A stretch of 64,000 bases of DNA from Echinometra lucunter (lineage: Eukaryota > Echinodermata > Echinoidea > Camarodonta > Echinometridae): positions 23,692,701 through 23,756,700 of the forward strand of contig CM057167.1 in the NCBI GenBank assembly GCA_029962745.1, in the 5' to 3' direction. Every line of letters starts with the position of its first letter. The first letter of the stretch is position 1. Positions 1 through 10,546 of this stretch are shown here, piece after piece. The notes below the pieces were generated by a model, which had not been told where the DNA came from, made no database searches, and saw only the letters and a program-made list of their open reading frames with translations. Position numbers and translations under genes: made by a program.

Positions 1-335
1 TGAAAAACACACCCTGTACCCTAAAGTTCTAGTACTATATGGTGGTAAGAATTCGTCTGACTGCACAAGATTGTAATCCAGTGTGGCTTAAAACTAACAT
101 TTGAAAATGATGCACTATCTCATTTCTCTTTGAATTTCTTTCTTTTTCATCCTAGAGTGTTTGAGGAAAAACTAAAGCATTCTCATGCTTATCACATGAT
201 ATTTCTTCATCCCTATATTGCACAATGCATACATGTACAGCCTTATGGCAATTTCTATCCAAATATGTACGCTGATACCAGTATCACTGATCTTCTTACA
301 TGTGTATAAGCTCAGTCAAAACAGAACAGACTTTA
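1..335. other. No gene seen
   Basis: AT-rich sequence with a short (ctttctttttcat) pyrimidine run. No exon, RNA gene or bounded repeat recognised. Confidence 0.5.
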
Positions 336-689
336 GGTGCTTTCACACCTACCCGATCAAGAAAAATACCTGTAAACTACAACAGAACTTTTTCAGACTC
401 CAACAATAATTAATTCATGCTTTCACACCTACCCGAACCAGACCTTTACAGGAAAGTTCTAGTAGTTATAAGCATGAGCATTAAGGTTCATATAAGTTCT
501 CGTAATTTGCTTTCACACTGCAAATATCCCTGCCACCTTGGAGAAAATACCAGAAGATTGAGAAAGTATACTAAACTACGGAGATTTTTCTTTGGGGATA
601 TTACGAGAACTTTCAATTCACACTGGCAAAATACCAGTTATTTTTCATGATCAGGTACATTTACATGTACATGTAGGTGTGAAAGCACC
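336..689. mobile_element. MITE with GGTGCTTTCACACCTAC inverted ends
   Basis: The left end GGTGCTTTCACACCTAC is mirrored at the right by GTAGGTGTGAAAGCACC, giving 17-bp inverted repeats about 350 bp apart. The motif CTTTCACACYNC recurs inside at 419 and 510. There is no coding capacity. Flanks are ttta and tttt, so no clear target duplication. The superfamily is not known to me. Confidence 0.65.
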
Positions 690-1441
690 TTTTGAAAACA
701 CTGTATTGGGGTAGAGGTGGGGAGAGCTTCTTTCACCCTTCCCACATACCTCTGCCCAATTCCTGTACTGGAAATTAAGGCTAATTTTATCACGTTTCCT
801 GCAATTAAAGCACTTCTAGAAATTGAGTGTTTATGACATGTGACATAATTACAAACTTGCAGAATAAACTTATGATGCAATTTAGAAAACTGTTGATTTA
901 CTTATAAACAGGGTGAGGCAGCAGCATTACAAAAGAAACTCCGACAGTGGTCTCACCGTCTCAGCTTCTAAAATACTGTAAATGTGGAATATTTTGTGGT
1001 GTGAAAAATTTTCGCGCATTTCGCATAGTTCAACATTTGCATGAAAATAAAACATTTTGCTTATTTTGCATGTGAATGCAGTTATCCTACCCTACATGTA
1101 CATGTAAAGATGCATCACTGTATTCAACTCGGCTGGGCGTGAAATGTATATTATCGAATATTTCCACTTAATTACAGTAAGTGCCAATGTCCATAAAGCC
1201 GGAAGTTTGCTGATCTAAAATTGTAATTAAGATTTTGCTGGATGTGAATGTTGGAAAAAAAATTTGAGGTGAGGTATTCCAAAACAAAAGCATGAAATGA
1301 TGTTAAATGTGCAGATATTAGTCACATGTACATGTTCATGTAATCATTTTGGTTTGTATATAACAAGATGAAATTTCCACATGATGAATTAAAAAATAAT
1401 GGCATCTGTAACGCAAATTACGGGTGCAAAAAATTGGTGGC
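690..1441. mobile_element. Small MITE with TACTGTAA ends (974-1179) in otherwise plain sequence
   Basis: Within this stretch, 974-1179 begins TACTGTAAATGTGGAATATT and ends AATATTTCCACTTAATTACAGTA, imperfect inverted repeats of about 20 bp. Interior bases include the TTTCGCGCATTTCGC type of sequence also seen at 18.8 and 21.6 kb, so it belongs to a recurring family. The rest is AT-rich with no gene. Confidence 0.5.
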
Positions 1442-1449
1442 TTACAATG

Positions 1450-1975
1450 GCTTTTACTAAACATTCAGGTCGCATCACGCTGGAAAACACTCGGCTCGCG
1501 GCTCGCTGGGTATGGTGTGCCAAGTGTTAACTAGGTTACTCGGTCCAAAACTACATGCAGCCAGTGTACAGTAAAAGCAAAACCCTCGTAGCCACGCCCA
1601 CAAGCATATTCTGGCAAACTGATCCTCCCACCCTCTGCTATGCACAAAGTGTTTGTAATGAAACAAAGTGTTTGTAACGAAACAAAGTCAATGGCTCAGG
1701 CAACGTGAATATAGCAGGCTTAATGAGAGATCATAATTATAAATCCTGTCTGTTTATTCATATTGGTAGGAGGTTTTGTTGCAAAATCATCTGTTGCACT
1801 TCATTTTGTAACAAAATGGTTCACTGTCCGTGAATTGTATAAAGATATAGAGTTTTGAGTGAACTTTTGGCACTAAATTGTGTAGTTTTGAACCAAATAA
1901 CTTAGTGAATAATTGGCACCCCATACCCAGCAGTGTTTTCCAGCACACCGCGACCCGAGTGTTTAGTAAAAGCCC
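1450..1975. mobile_element. Long-inverted-repeat hAT-like MITE with exact 8-bp target duplication
   Basis: Flanked by TTACAATG at 1442-1449 and again at 1976-1983. The ends read GCTTTTACTAAACA and the mirrored TGTTTAGTAAAAGCCC, and inverted similarity continues inward for roughly 110 bp (GCTGGAAAACACT, CTGGGTATGG, CCAAAACTACA on both arms). The 526-bp element has no coding capacity. An 8-bp duplication is the hallmark of hAT-type transposition; the family assignment is an inference. Confidence 0.8.
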
Positions 1976-1983
1976 TTACAATG

Positions 1984-3118
1984 TCTTATTCTAACATGCT
2001 ACATTTCTACATCTTGGGATAATTGTACACAGTCTGAAGTACTTATTACATCAGCATATTTCATCATAATGTTATCTCTGTTGTAATGCTATAGCTTATA
2101 AACTTCCTACTTTGATATAGGCGTGTGCCAATTTTTATGTTTCAAAACATTAATGTACAGGGAGTAGCCATAAGAAATTGTACTGGGCATTTGTGAAGTA
2201 TGAATCAGAGACATTTAAGCATACAGCATACATGTATCTAACATATATATAAGGAGCATACTTTGACCCTAACAAAACCTATTACACAAGAGATCAACGT
2301 TCAAAAAAATGATAACAATGGCATTCCATTAAATGATGACAGGCTACGTATCAATGTACATGTACATACATGTACACTGAACCCTTGCAAGAATGGAAAA
2401 GGCCACTCCTTTTTTAATGAAATGCATGTACATGCATCATGTAGCAAGATAATTTTTTGGAGAAAGTACATGTACATGTATCTTCAATGTTCATCCTGAT
2501 TTTGAGCCTAAAAATGGGAATTTTTCGATTCCATGATTTATTTCAAATATAATAAAAAATAGCCCCCCAAATTAGTATTTCATAAGAGGCTAAACATATA
2601 ACATTCAGGTGCTACATGTATGTACATGTAAATACAGCTCCTCTGCAAATCAGTGGAAGAATTTGCCTCTAAATGCTCAGCACGATGCTACGAGTACATG
2701 AACATTAATTTCAAACGTGAAAAGAACAATTTTATTTAAAGCCAGTCTCTAGTTTTGTTAGGAAAAGGAAAATTGGCATTTAACTGATCATGTATCGTCT
2801 TACATTGTCTGCCTTGCATAAAAAGATATGTGTGCGATATTGTGTGATATTCCTTCCATGAATTCTGGCAAATTTTAGTGTAAATGTCTGAGCGGAACGC
2901 AATAAAATGGTCAAACTCAGCAGTAGGCTGTATTACACCTCCACAACAACGAGCTCGGTGTAAAACACACACAGCGATTCGTTGTGTACATGTATATGCG
3001 GGCACGTGGAATTCTCATTGTTTTTACATGTGTGCGGGCACTATGTAATGCTGCAATGACGATTTTTCCATGATGATATTGAAAAAAATATCTATAAGAA
3101 AAAAAAGCACTAAAACAG
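1984..3118. other. No gene seen; clusters of TACATGTA
   Basis: AT-rich non-coding sequence. Palindromes of the type TGTACATGTACA recur (for example near 2357-2375, 2467-2480, 2618-2631). The open frames here are short and without domain or splice support. Confidence 0.5.
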
Positions 3119-3618
3119 TTAAAGACATTGGCTAACTTTGTGAGCAGCCGATTAAAAAAATTCTCAAACTAAATATAAGATGAAACACGTGTATGAGTAC
3201 TTGTATTTGTACTCAAAAACCCTGAAACCAACCATAATTTGGAATGAAAAACTGTTAGTAAGACGCAAACCGCGATTTTATCATTTTTCCTCTCAGAGAC
3301 AATAAATAAGAGGACCGTTTTGCTGAGTTAAAAAAAGCCGTTATCTGGCTCCCTCCGCGTGATACGCCAATACACACAGTATGGTCCGGTGAGCCATGTA
3401 CGCATGCGCACTCCTTACGTCTAGTCTGTGCAACCGACAGTTATAATTTTTTTAAACATTAGTTCATATTTCTAATATCTAAAAATACTTCCTGTGGATA
3501 TTATACTTTGAAACTTTCAGACTGGTTATTTTTACACTGTAACTCTTATGTTTATCCCATTTTCAAGTAGCAAAACAACTTTTTAAAAAATTATAACAAT
3601 GTTAACCAATGCCTTTAA
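3119..3618. mobile_element. TTAA-flanked MITE, family X (intact, empty-site copy)
   Basis: Bounded by TTAA at 3119-3122 and 3615-3618, with inverted ends AGACATTGG and CCAATGCCT. About 500 bp, no coding capacity. A second copy lies at 35593-36485 and is nearly collinear. This copy reads acaatgTTAAccaatg where the second copy contains another transposon, so it preserves the empty target site. TTAA targets are typical of piggyBac-type elements. Confidence 0.75.
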
Positions 3619-3633
3619 GTGTATAATTTGTGA

Positions 3634-3728
3634 TTAACCCATTGACTACTCAGCCTAAAATATAACTCAGGCATGGATCTATGACAAGTGTGTAACAATG
3701 GATTCAAAGCATACACTCAATGGGTTAA
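3634..3728. mobile_element. 95-bp TTAA-flanked mini element
   Basis: Starts TTAACCCATTGA and ends TCAATGGGTTAA, a perfect 12-bp inverted pair including the TTAA. The CCCATT start is shared with the larger TTAACCCATTCG family at 5.9, 32.2, 36.1 and 62.0 kb, so it could be an extreme deletion derivative or a related family. Confidence 0.65.
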
Positions 3729-3783
3729 TGCAGAATTTTCCTAGGGTTAGTGGCTATCCTCTGTTATAATCATAGACATAGCA

Positions 3784-3886
3784 TCTTACAAAATGAATTA
3801 TTCATTTTTGATCATGAACATTGATGGTGCTTACATTTTGTAGGTCGGCCTTATGGCGGAGCTTTAGGGGCCTGGTTATAATCACA
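3784..3886. repeat. Short interspersed repeat, copy also at 29.56 kb
   Basis: The segment beginning CTTACAAAATGAATTATTCA and ending with GGCGGAGCTTTAGGGGCCTG recurs at 29560-29661 with few differences. No coding function and no termini identified. Confidence 0.6.
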
Positions 3887-4142
3887 CCTAATCATAACTT
3901 TCGTTGATTCCCTCAAGCAGTGACACTGCTGTGGTAGCCTCAAAACCAGATGCCAATGTGGTTTCAGTTATACACATTTCACAATGAAAAGTAATAATCA
4001 AATGTAACTTGTACATAATTGGATCCAAGGTAGTATTCAGAAAGTTAATCAATTTTACTTTCTGGTTGTATATAGAAACAATACATGCATGCATTTTGCA
4101 CATATGTAAAACCAGTGAGGGTCCTGTTTACATACATGTAGG

Positions 4143-4505
4143 CATGGTTCTCACCAGTACAAACACCCATGGTTCCAATACCATGCGTAAAGGGTTTCAT
4201 ACAAGAAAGAACCATGTGTGAAATTGCTGCACCATGGGTGGCAACAAGGGTAAAAAAATATTGGAGTATATATTCCTAACAATAATGATAAATGTCACAG
4301 ATTGTTTTGCTTTTTAGCAATGTATTTTTACTTTTATGCCATTAGTAGGCAACTCCTGCTTTACCAATAAGTATTTTTCATCCTTTTACTATAGCATATA
4401 CTGCCGCCACACCTAACTTTAGGTGTTTTCGGTAAAACTTCAGAAACTTCCACGCTTTGCGCAGAGTGGGAACCGTGTGTGGATTTTTTTCTAGTGAGAA
4501 CCCTG
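4143..4505. mobile_element. hAT-like MITE, CAGGGTTCTC family, copy 1
   Basis: Starts CATGGTTCTCACCAG and ends CTAGTGAGAACCCTG. An exact 8-bp target duplication CATGTAGG lies at 4135-4142 and 4506-4513. Non-coding; short open frames inside are shadows repeated in every copy. The family has six copies in this window. CAGGG ends with 8-bp duplications are typical of hAT elements. Confidence 0.85.
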
Positions 4506-4513
4506 CATGTAGG

Positions 4514-4861
4514 TACAATAACTATTAAACACTATGACTATTATGCGGGGAGCAACCAGGGTGCAGGTGTCCTAGTGTGGGGCGCAGTATAACTCTTACT
4601 TTGCATTCATTTGAAATATCAACACTAAAATTCAGTGGAACTCCTGAATGGAATCAATGATCCCATGCATGTATGCGCTTTATGCAAGGAGGACAATGTG
4701 AGACTATTCATTCAGTTTCATGCCAACTGCCTTTTTGCTTCGAAAACTGTACATGATCTTTGTTATTTAAGTTATTAAAACCTGAAAGTCTGCCCCCCCC
4801 CCCACTAAAAAAAAACCCCAAGAATTAATAAAAATAACAAAAATAAATGAAACAAAAATAA
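4514..4861. other. No gene seen
   Basis: Plain sequence with a C-run and an A-rich stretch at about 4792-4860. Confidence 0.4.
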
Positions 4862-4940
4862 AATTAAGGTTTCACTGTGGAATATTGGTGAAGATCCTTG
4901 ACTCTCGCAAGAGACGTCTTGGGTTCAATCCTGACCAAGA
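4862..4940 (+). repeat. tRNA-derived SINE-like fragment
   Basis: Contains a B-box-like GGGTTCAATCC (4921-4931) preceded by an A-box-like TGGAATATTGG (4877-4887) with about 33 nt between them, the arrangement of a polymerase III promoter. The flanks do not pair as an acceptor stem, so it is not a working tRNA. A truncated SINE head is the best reading. Confidence 0.4.
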
Positions 4941-4952
4941 GCTTGGACCCTT

Positions 4953-5331
4953 GGGTCCGAATTCACAAAGGTAGCTTAGCTTAAGACCACAGTTTATGCA
5001 GATTTCATGGTATAATTCTGCTTGATTTAGCACGTACACAAGGTCCAATAATGAACACACGTGTTTGGCAAAGGGTCCTAATTACACACTAGTTGCTACA
5101 GTTTGGACAACAATTTAAAAAAATTAATTGAAACAAACTTTGAGTAAATTTACATAAACGATCATCTAAACCATAGCAACTAGCGTGAATTTAGCGCCCT
5201 TTGCCAAACATGCACGTTCATTATTGGACATTTTTAAGTGTTAGCGCTAAATCAAGCGCACTTTTATTATGAAATCTGCATAAACCATATGGTCTAAATC
5301 TAAACCACTTTTGCCAATTCACGCCTTGGAC
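4953..5331. mobile_element. MITE with roughly 140-bp inverted arms
   Basis: The left arm (from GGGTCCGAATTCACAAAGG) and the right arm read in reverse (from GTCCAAGGCGTGAATTGGC) share TTTATGCAGATTTCAT, CTTGATTTAGC, GTCCAATAATGAAC and GTTTGGCAAAGGG in the same order. The arms enclose about 90 bp. Folded, it would be a long imperfect hairpin. No clear target duplication. Confidence 0.7.
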
Positions 5332-5674
5332 ATTAAAGTATTTCTGCCCACATTTGTCACACTAAGCTACATGTATCTGGCAATGCTCACGCAATAATGT
5401 ATTAGTATGCTGTACTCTATCAATGTGAGGTGCATACAGAAGTACATGTATTAATAACTACATGGTAATTAAATTGAAAATTATCATGTAATTATCATAA
5501 TAATTTCAGGGCCCACAGGAAGAAAGTTCTCAATACTGATGTGACTACCCTGCGTTAATAAGACTCTATTAATATTATTGCGCGTGGTGGTGGTCTTTGT
5601 GTTATCATCATCACCATTATCACCATCATCATCAATAAAAAATCCTTATTAAATATTATAAAAACGAAACTTAC
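5332..5674. other. Intron sequence with an ATC/ATT-rich tract
   Basis: Lies downstream of the linker exon donor, so it is the start of the next intron. Holds an (ATC)n-like tract at about 5606-5635 and a GGTGGTGG run. No exon seen. Confidence 0.5.
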
Positions 5675-5872
5675 CGTGCTTCCCCCTGTGCCTGACCCAA
5701 GATTGGACATCTGAGGACCCCTAGGACCCGTCTGAGGTACATCATAGCTTGATTGTTGAGGATAGTTGCTCTCTGATGGGAGCCTTCTCGCCCAACTGGG
5801 GGAGACTGCAGGGTTCTTGACAACGCCACCATCCCCGGTCGAGTTCCATGAGTTCTCTCTGCTGGGTGTGTA
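5675..5872 (-). CDS. Shared linker exon of the RhoGAP-like gene
   Basis: A 198-nt exon with a strong acceptor (TTTACATTCCAG at 5873) and strong donor (ACG/GTAAGT at 5674). One frame is open over all 66 codons, starting YTPSRENSWNSTGDGG and continuing with a Pro/Ser/Gln/Gly-rich, disordered composition that includes a YDVPQ tyrosine motif. In that frame the exon is phase 0 at both ends. The SH3 exon, the disordered exon and the coiled-coil exon all end in phase 0, so any of them can splice to it. ARHGAP12/27-type proteins have a long disordered linker between the SH3 and the WW/PH/GAP part, which fits. The next exons lie left of the window. A TTAA-type transposon ends its insertion only 54 bp upstream of the acceptor. 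Confidence 0.8.
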
Positions 5873-5926
5873 CTGGAATGTAAACAGAAATGAACATGAT
5901 TTCTATTATCTGCTTTTGAAGACTGC

Positions 5927-6343
5927 TTAATCCATTCGTGACAGGAATTATTTAAAGCCTTATTTGATCAGCTTTTATTCTTCAAATTGGCATTACCAAC
6001 ATTTTTATTGTATTGCTACATTTTTCTTATAAAACATCATGTATCTGAAATGAATATAAATTGACAGAAATTATGGTGAGAAGTCAAAAAGTTGCCAATT
6101 TGCAGGGGAAAATGATGATTTTAAACTTTCTATCACATTGCCAATTTAAGGATTTTAATGCTTATTATCCTTTGAAAAAATTTTCAGCATCAAACTACGA
6201 ATATTGACGCAACCAAAATGGGCACAGTTTGTGTAGAATTTTTTGCTCTTTCTGCTCATGTATTTGGTATGATTTTTAGGGCTTTGCATCAAAAGATATT
6301 AGGCCAAACCACAAAATGGGGACCTCTGTCACAAACGGGTTAA
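5927..6343 (+). mobile_element. TTAA-flanked MITE, family 1, copy 1 (intronic)
   Basis: Bounded by TTAA at 5927 and 6340. Ends TTAATCCATTCGTGACAG and CTGTCACAAACGGGTTAA, slightly decayed from the consensus CCCATTCGTGACAG. The interior carries family landmarks: TCTTCAAATTGGCA, TTGACGCAACCAAAATGGGC, GGCCAAACCACAAAATG. It sits just upstream of the acceptor of the linker exon in gene direction. Non-coding, piggyBac-like by TTAA target and CCC start. Confidence 0.8.
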
Positions 6344-6370
6344 TATAGCAACAACAAAAAAGAAAGAAAA

Positions 6371-6557
6371 TCCAATCCTGTCCATAGAAGAATTCCATGG
6401 GTTCTCTCTGCTTTAATAGTGCATGTTATTAAAGATAGAGACGTTACACACGTGTATTCAAAAAAGTGATCAAATGTACATGTAGCAAATGAAATGGCCA
6501 CTCTGTCTGGAAGAAGTTTTCTCTGCAAAGTGTGTACTGGAATGCCAAGAGAAATGG
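6371..6557 (-). pseudogene. Two decayed partial copies of the linker exon
   Basis: On the minus strand, 6412-6371 (AGAGAGAACCCATGGAATTC) matches the linker exon's AGAGAGAACTCATGGAACTC and continues to GGATTGG against GGATGG. Separately, 6547-6511 reproduces the acceptor and exon start: CATTCCAG/TACACACTTTGCAGAG against CATTCCAG/TACACACCCAGCAGAG, then diverges. Both lie 0.5-0.9 kb upstream of the true exon in the same orientation, separated from it by a transposon. No donor is retained, so they look like remnants of local duplication rather than used exons. Confidence 0.55.
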
Positions 6558-6579
6558 ACATTATTACTAAGATATGCAT

Positions 6580-6729
6580 TTGCAAAATGATGTGGCAAAA
6601 ATAGATTTTGAAGGGGTTTTGACTTTTGACCAACCCATAATCCTCAGCCAGAGCTCTCCAACTTCCAATATTGTTTCCAGAGTGAGCAAGAATACCAGCA
6701 AAATGGATCTTATTTGTAGGATATGTCAT
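6580..6729 (-). other. Intronic open segment with a death-domain-like helix
   Basis: After a strong acceptor-like site on the minus strand (TTAACCAGTTTTCAG, just before ATG 6729) an open frame reads MTYPTNKIHFAGILAHSG followed by NNIGSWRALAEDYGL. The NIGSWRALAEDYGL part resembles the second helix region of death domains (consensus of the type GxxWRxLAxxLGL). Only about 20 residues match and no good donor follows. It may be an old exon remnant or chance. Confidence 0.25.
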
Positions 6730-6779
6730 CTGAAAACTGGTTAAATATAGAAAAAAATAAATGTGACTCTGTCTCCTAC

Positions 6780-7375
6780 ATGTGTATATGCCTCTGTCTA
6801 TGTTCAGATAACTTCATGGCTCAAACTGTTCTTGACATATTGCTGAAATACAGGACTATGAGTGGATGTTGATTGTCCTGCTTGACCTTAGATTTTGACT
6901 TAACAACTAAGAATTGTGATCCCTCTGTCTCCTTATAGTCATGCTTACAAATAATTGAAATATAGTGTTAAAAAAACTAACAAATCTTTAATTTCATGCG
7001 TATTGACCTCTACGACATGTAATCTTTGACCTAAATGTACATGTACATACCCCATGGCAATACATGTACATACTATTAGAAGTAAGTTTGAACTTCTTAC
7101 CTCCCCAGTTCTTGAGATATAACAAAAATGCAGATGGACGGAAAGACTAACAAACTAAAAAGCTGAAATCCGAAATTTCGGAATGGAAATTGTACCTAAA
7201 TATCCAAAAATCTAATCAGACTGTGTTTCTATGATAATACACAGGACAAAATTGGAAGTTCACATCTTAAATGGTTGCTGAGATACGGCGTTAACTAAAA
7301 TGCTGAGCGGACTGATGGACAGACAACCCGAAAACATAATGTCTCTGCCACCACATTTGGTGGGCAAAGGCATAA
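6780..7375. repeat. Interspersed repeat ending GACAACCCGAAAACATAATG
   Basis: The right end (GGACAGACAACCCGAAAACA to GGTGGGCAAAGGCATAAAG) matches the right end of 43830-44090 (GGACGGACAACCCGATAACA to GGTGGGCGGAGGCACC). The left part has repeated statements of TTGACCT and TGAGATA motifs. A dispersed non-coding repeat; class uncertain. Confidence 0.5.
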
Positions 7376-7674
7376 AGAAAGATTTGACCCCTACTATCAC
7401 TATCAGAGACATTTCTACATACTATATGAACTGATTTTGGTCCCTCTCCCATCCTCTAATCACACCTTCATGGTTTACGTAGCTTTACATTCCTGAATGA
7501 CGATATTGAAACACTGTCCAGTTCCTATATAGAGAACCGGCAATGTGTTATCAAAGTTTTCATTATCTCCATAACCAAATCCACAGGATCAATTCCACGA
7601 TCGTGTGTGCAAGTATTTTACATGCGAGGGTCACAGGTGAGTGCAGTTTATTTCCTCTGATTCATCATCTGTAC

Positions 7675-8436
7675 CTTCTTATCACTTTTATTTTCCTCTC
7701 TGCTAGAAGATACTTTCACACTTCTCGACACCCTGGCAATCTTGCCCAACTTGGCCGAGACATGGGCCATCTTCTGTGACATCTTATCATGGAAACCTTC
7801 GTTCCCTTCCAAACTCCCATTGCTTGACCGCCTTTCTTTTTTCTTTCTGCGAGAGAAAGCAAATCCATGGCTAGATTTTGCCTTCCCCACGTCAGATGCT
7901 GATTCAATGTCAGATCCTCCAATAATGTCTGTCTCCCCTTCTTCAATGATAACTTCTTCAGAGATACTGTTCAAAGAGGAAAGACTGACAGACTGCCCTC
8001 TGCGAAGTCCTTGAGGATCGCTGTTGTAACCCGTCGCATCTGCTTCATCCCTGTGGTGTTGTGACTCCTGCTCCAGGCGATCAACTCTGGTCTCAACCGC
8101 CCGAAGCCTGGTCTCCAATTCTTGGTGCTCTGCTGCAAGTTTCTTGATCAAGTTTCTCACATCATCCTCCCCAGGTGTCTCCTGTGGTTGTTGACACTTC
8201 TTCAGATCCACAACCTCATAGATGTGGAAAGAGAGATCTCTGACAAGCTTGCCACATCCACCACCTGGCCCAGAGTTATTAGTCTCTGTTTTTTCCGCTA
8301 TCTGATCCAACCGACTCTCTGTTTTGCTTAAGTGCTCTTTTACTTCCTCCTGCCTTTCCAAAATACTGTGAACCTGCTCCAAGTCTATATCAGAAAAGCC
8401 ACAACCGTCACTTCTTCCATCATTACACGTATCCAT
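7675..8436 (-). CDS. Coiled-coil exon, possible alternative first coding exon
   Basis: A 254-codon open exon, function unrecognised. It starts at ATG 8436 (MDTCNDGRSDG...), with an in-frame TAG three codons upstream and no good polypyrimidine tract, which favours a true translation start. The likely donor is AAG/GTACAG at 7674, a weaker site, leaving phase 0; otherwise the frame runs 8 codons more to a stop. Residues 17-50 and 92-126 have heptad spacing typical of coiled coils (LEQVHSILERQEEV...; LETRLRAVETRVDRLEQE), so dimerisation is likely. Between them lies a Gly-rich loop. Residues 147-185 are Ser/Glu/Asp-rich, followed by a basic cluster SRRKKKERR (195-203) and a Lys/Arg/Ser-rich end, which could bind membrane or act as a nuclear signal. 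It lies between the disordered exon and the linker exon on the same strand and matches their phase. Confidence 0.78.
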
Positions 8437-8815
8437 GTTGGACTATTAACTCCTGGGTATATTCCTAAATTCCTACATGTAGGTATACTGTACACACATC
8501 AGATATGAAACTAAATATCAATAGTTATCAATCAAAATTAACACTATTAGGCATTGACTGCACACACTACCCTAAGAAGAGGCAAACTGAGCAAGACAAT
8601 GCAATACCTGCGCAAGGCAACAAATTCTTCTGAGATCCTATTGTAGGCCTACACCCACTTTTCAAAATCCTCTCCAATTTCCTTATTTATTCATTTGTGC
8701 CTTGGTCATGTGGGCCTGAAAGGAATCTCTACTTTAAGGGGTATCATTGCAAACTGTTTCCTGGATGAAAAAATAACAAAAGCATAACATGTAGTACATA
8801 CATATACCATACAGA
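8437..8815 (-). other. Region upstream of the coiled-coil exon
   Basis: No exon recognised. If ATG 8436 is a true start of an alternative transcript, its 5' UTR and promoter should lie here. No TATA box or CpG-rich core is evident by eye. Confidence 0.3.
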
Positions 8816-9180
8816 CATGGTTCTCGCCAGTACATAACACCCATGGTTCCAATACGGTGCATAAAGGGTTTCAGACAAGAAAGAACCATGTGTGAAATTG
8901 CTGCACCATGCGTGGCAACAAGGGTAAAAAAATATTGGAGTATATATTCCTCACAATAATGATAAATGTCACAGATTGTTTTGCTTTTTGGCAATGTATT
9001 TTTACTTTTATGCCATTAGTAGACAACTCCTCCTTTACCAAGAAGTATTTTTCATCCTTTTACTATAGCATATACTGCCACCACACCTAACTTTAGGTGT
9101 TATTCCGTAAAACTTCCGAAACTTCCACGCTTTGCACAGAGTGAGAACCGTGTACGGATTTTTTTCTAGTGAGAACCCTG
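8816..9180. mobile_element. hAT-like MITE, CAGGGTTCTC family, copy 2
   Basis: Same orientation as copy 1: starts CATGGTTCTCGCCAG and ends CTAGTGAGAACCCTG. The flanks catacaga and ccaggata do not match, so the duplication has decayed or one edge has been altered. Lies in the large intron or 5' flank of the coiled-coil exon. Confidence 0.8.
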
Positions 9181-10546
9181 CCAGGATACAGGTATACATG
9201 TACTTGCACGACACTTATTTGAATTTATAGACAAATCTCTGAAGAATTAGTAACACATACTCCTCATAATGTTTCCACTCTTTGTGATCCATGGTTATAG
9301 AAAAAAAATCCCAGACCACTTATGTCTGTTTCATGCTAGTAAACTGCCCCCTGTGGCTAATGAAAATTTGAACTTGCTGCTCCACAGCAGAAGTGGTCCA
9401 TAATTCATACATTTTCAAGGCTGACCTTGTTTCACAGCATATTGTGTCAGTCACTATAGTTTGAATTCGACAGGTTTTAATTCTGTCGACCAGCACAATA
9501 AATGGATATTAGAAATGGAGAAAACAGCTACCCGTGTATGTATTTTTGTGGTTTATGCTCACACTGTGTATGTACAGTACAACCTGCGTGCTATAAATAG
9601 TAAAATATTATATTCTACAAAAACAATTTAGTTCCTTAAATTCCAAACCACTCCATCTAAACAACAATAAAAAGAACTCCAACCACAGAAATGCAAAATA
9701 CATTTTTTATGTGTGTTCTAATCTGTTTTTGTTTGGAATTTTAATTGGTTCATTTATAGACCAAACTATAATTAAAATACCTTTAATTTGAACAAAAAAC
9801 TAGATTATCGAAGATAATGAAATAAATGGGGCACGGCATTACATTCTTCAATCTCCTGTTCTGTTGTTGCTTTTCTTCTATCAGAGCGCTTTCCAATGTG
9901 TTATAATGATAAAACCCTAGAGGCAATTTTTGTATTGATTTGATTTCTAATGAAATAAGTTTTCCACAGCTATTTTGGGAATTCTCCATACACATTATAC
10001 ACTCTAAAATCAAATCTAGTATTTGACTGACTAGTACTGTTCTAGTTAAAATTGACACAATACCAGTGGAATAGCCAGAATTCTAGTACAAGAACATAGG
10101 ATCACAATGGCTTCAACACCAATTTGATACAATTCTAGTAAAAAAATTTGTTCACTTTACTAGATTCAGGTCATTTCACTATAATCATGTCAAGTGGTTT
10201 TGACTAGAACAGAGCAAGTGCCCTTGGGATCTGGTTTTCTAGTAAAATATTTCTGGTCATTTTCACTAAATTTGTGTCAATTTCGACTACAATAGTGTTC
10301 ATTCTCAACTACCCTAAACTACCCTTTTTACCTCTGGGTGTACAGCATCCCCCCCCCCCCGAGACTTTACCTCGGCAAAAAAAAAAAAAAGGTAACAAAG
10401 GAGAGAATGCCTAAAAATGACAAGGCCAGTATTTTCTTCACTGATATTGAATGTATTACATGTAATAATGTAATACATGTATTACATTATTCAAAGGTAA
10501 GTGCTTGAGTTTCAAGATTTAATTTCGAATTGCAAGAATTACTCAC
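9181..10546. other. Non-coding stretch; palindromic TACATGTAAT cluster and homopolymers
   Basis: No gene seen. From 10000 to 10330 the sequence repeats short motifs of the type (T)CTAGTA...TTGAC(A/T), possibly a decayed repeat. A C10 run and an A13 run lie at 10351-10391. Around 10452-10490 are nested palindromes (TGTATTACATGTAATA, AATGTAATACATGTATTACATT). Confidence 0.45.
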
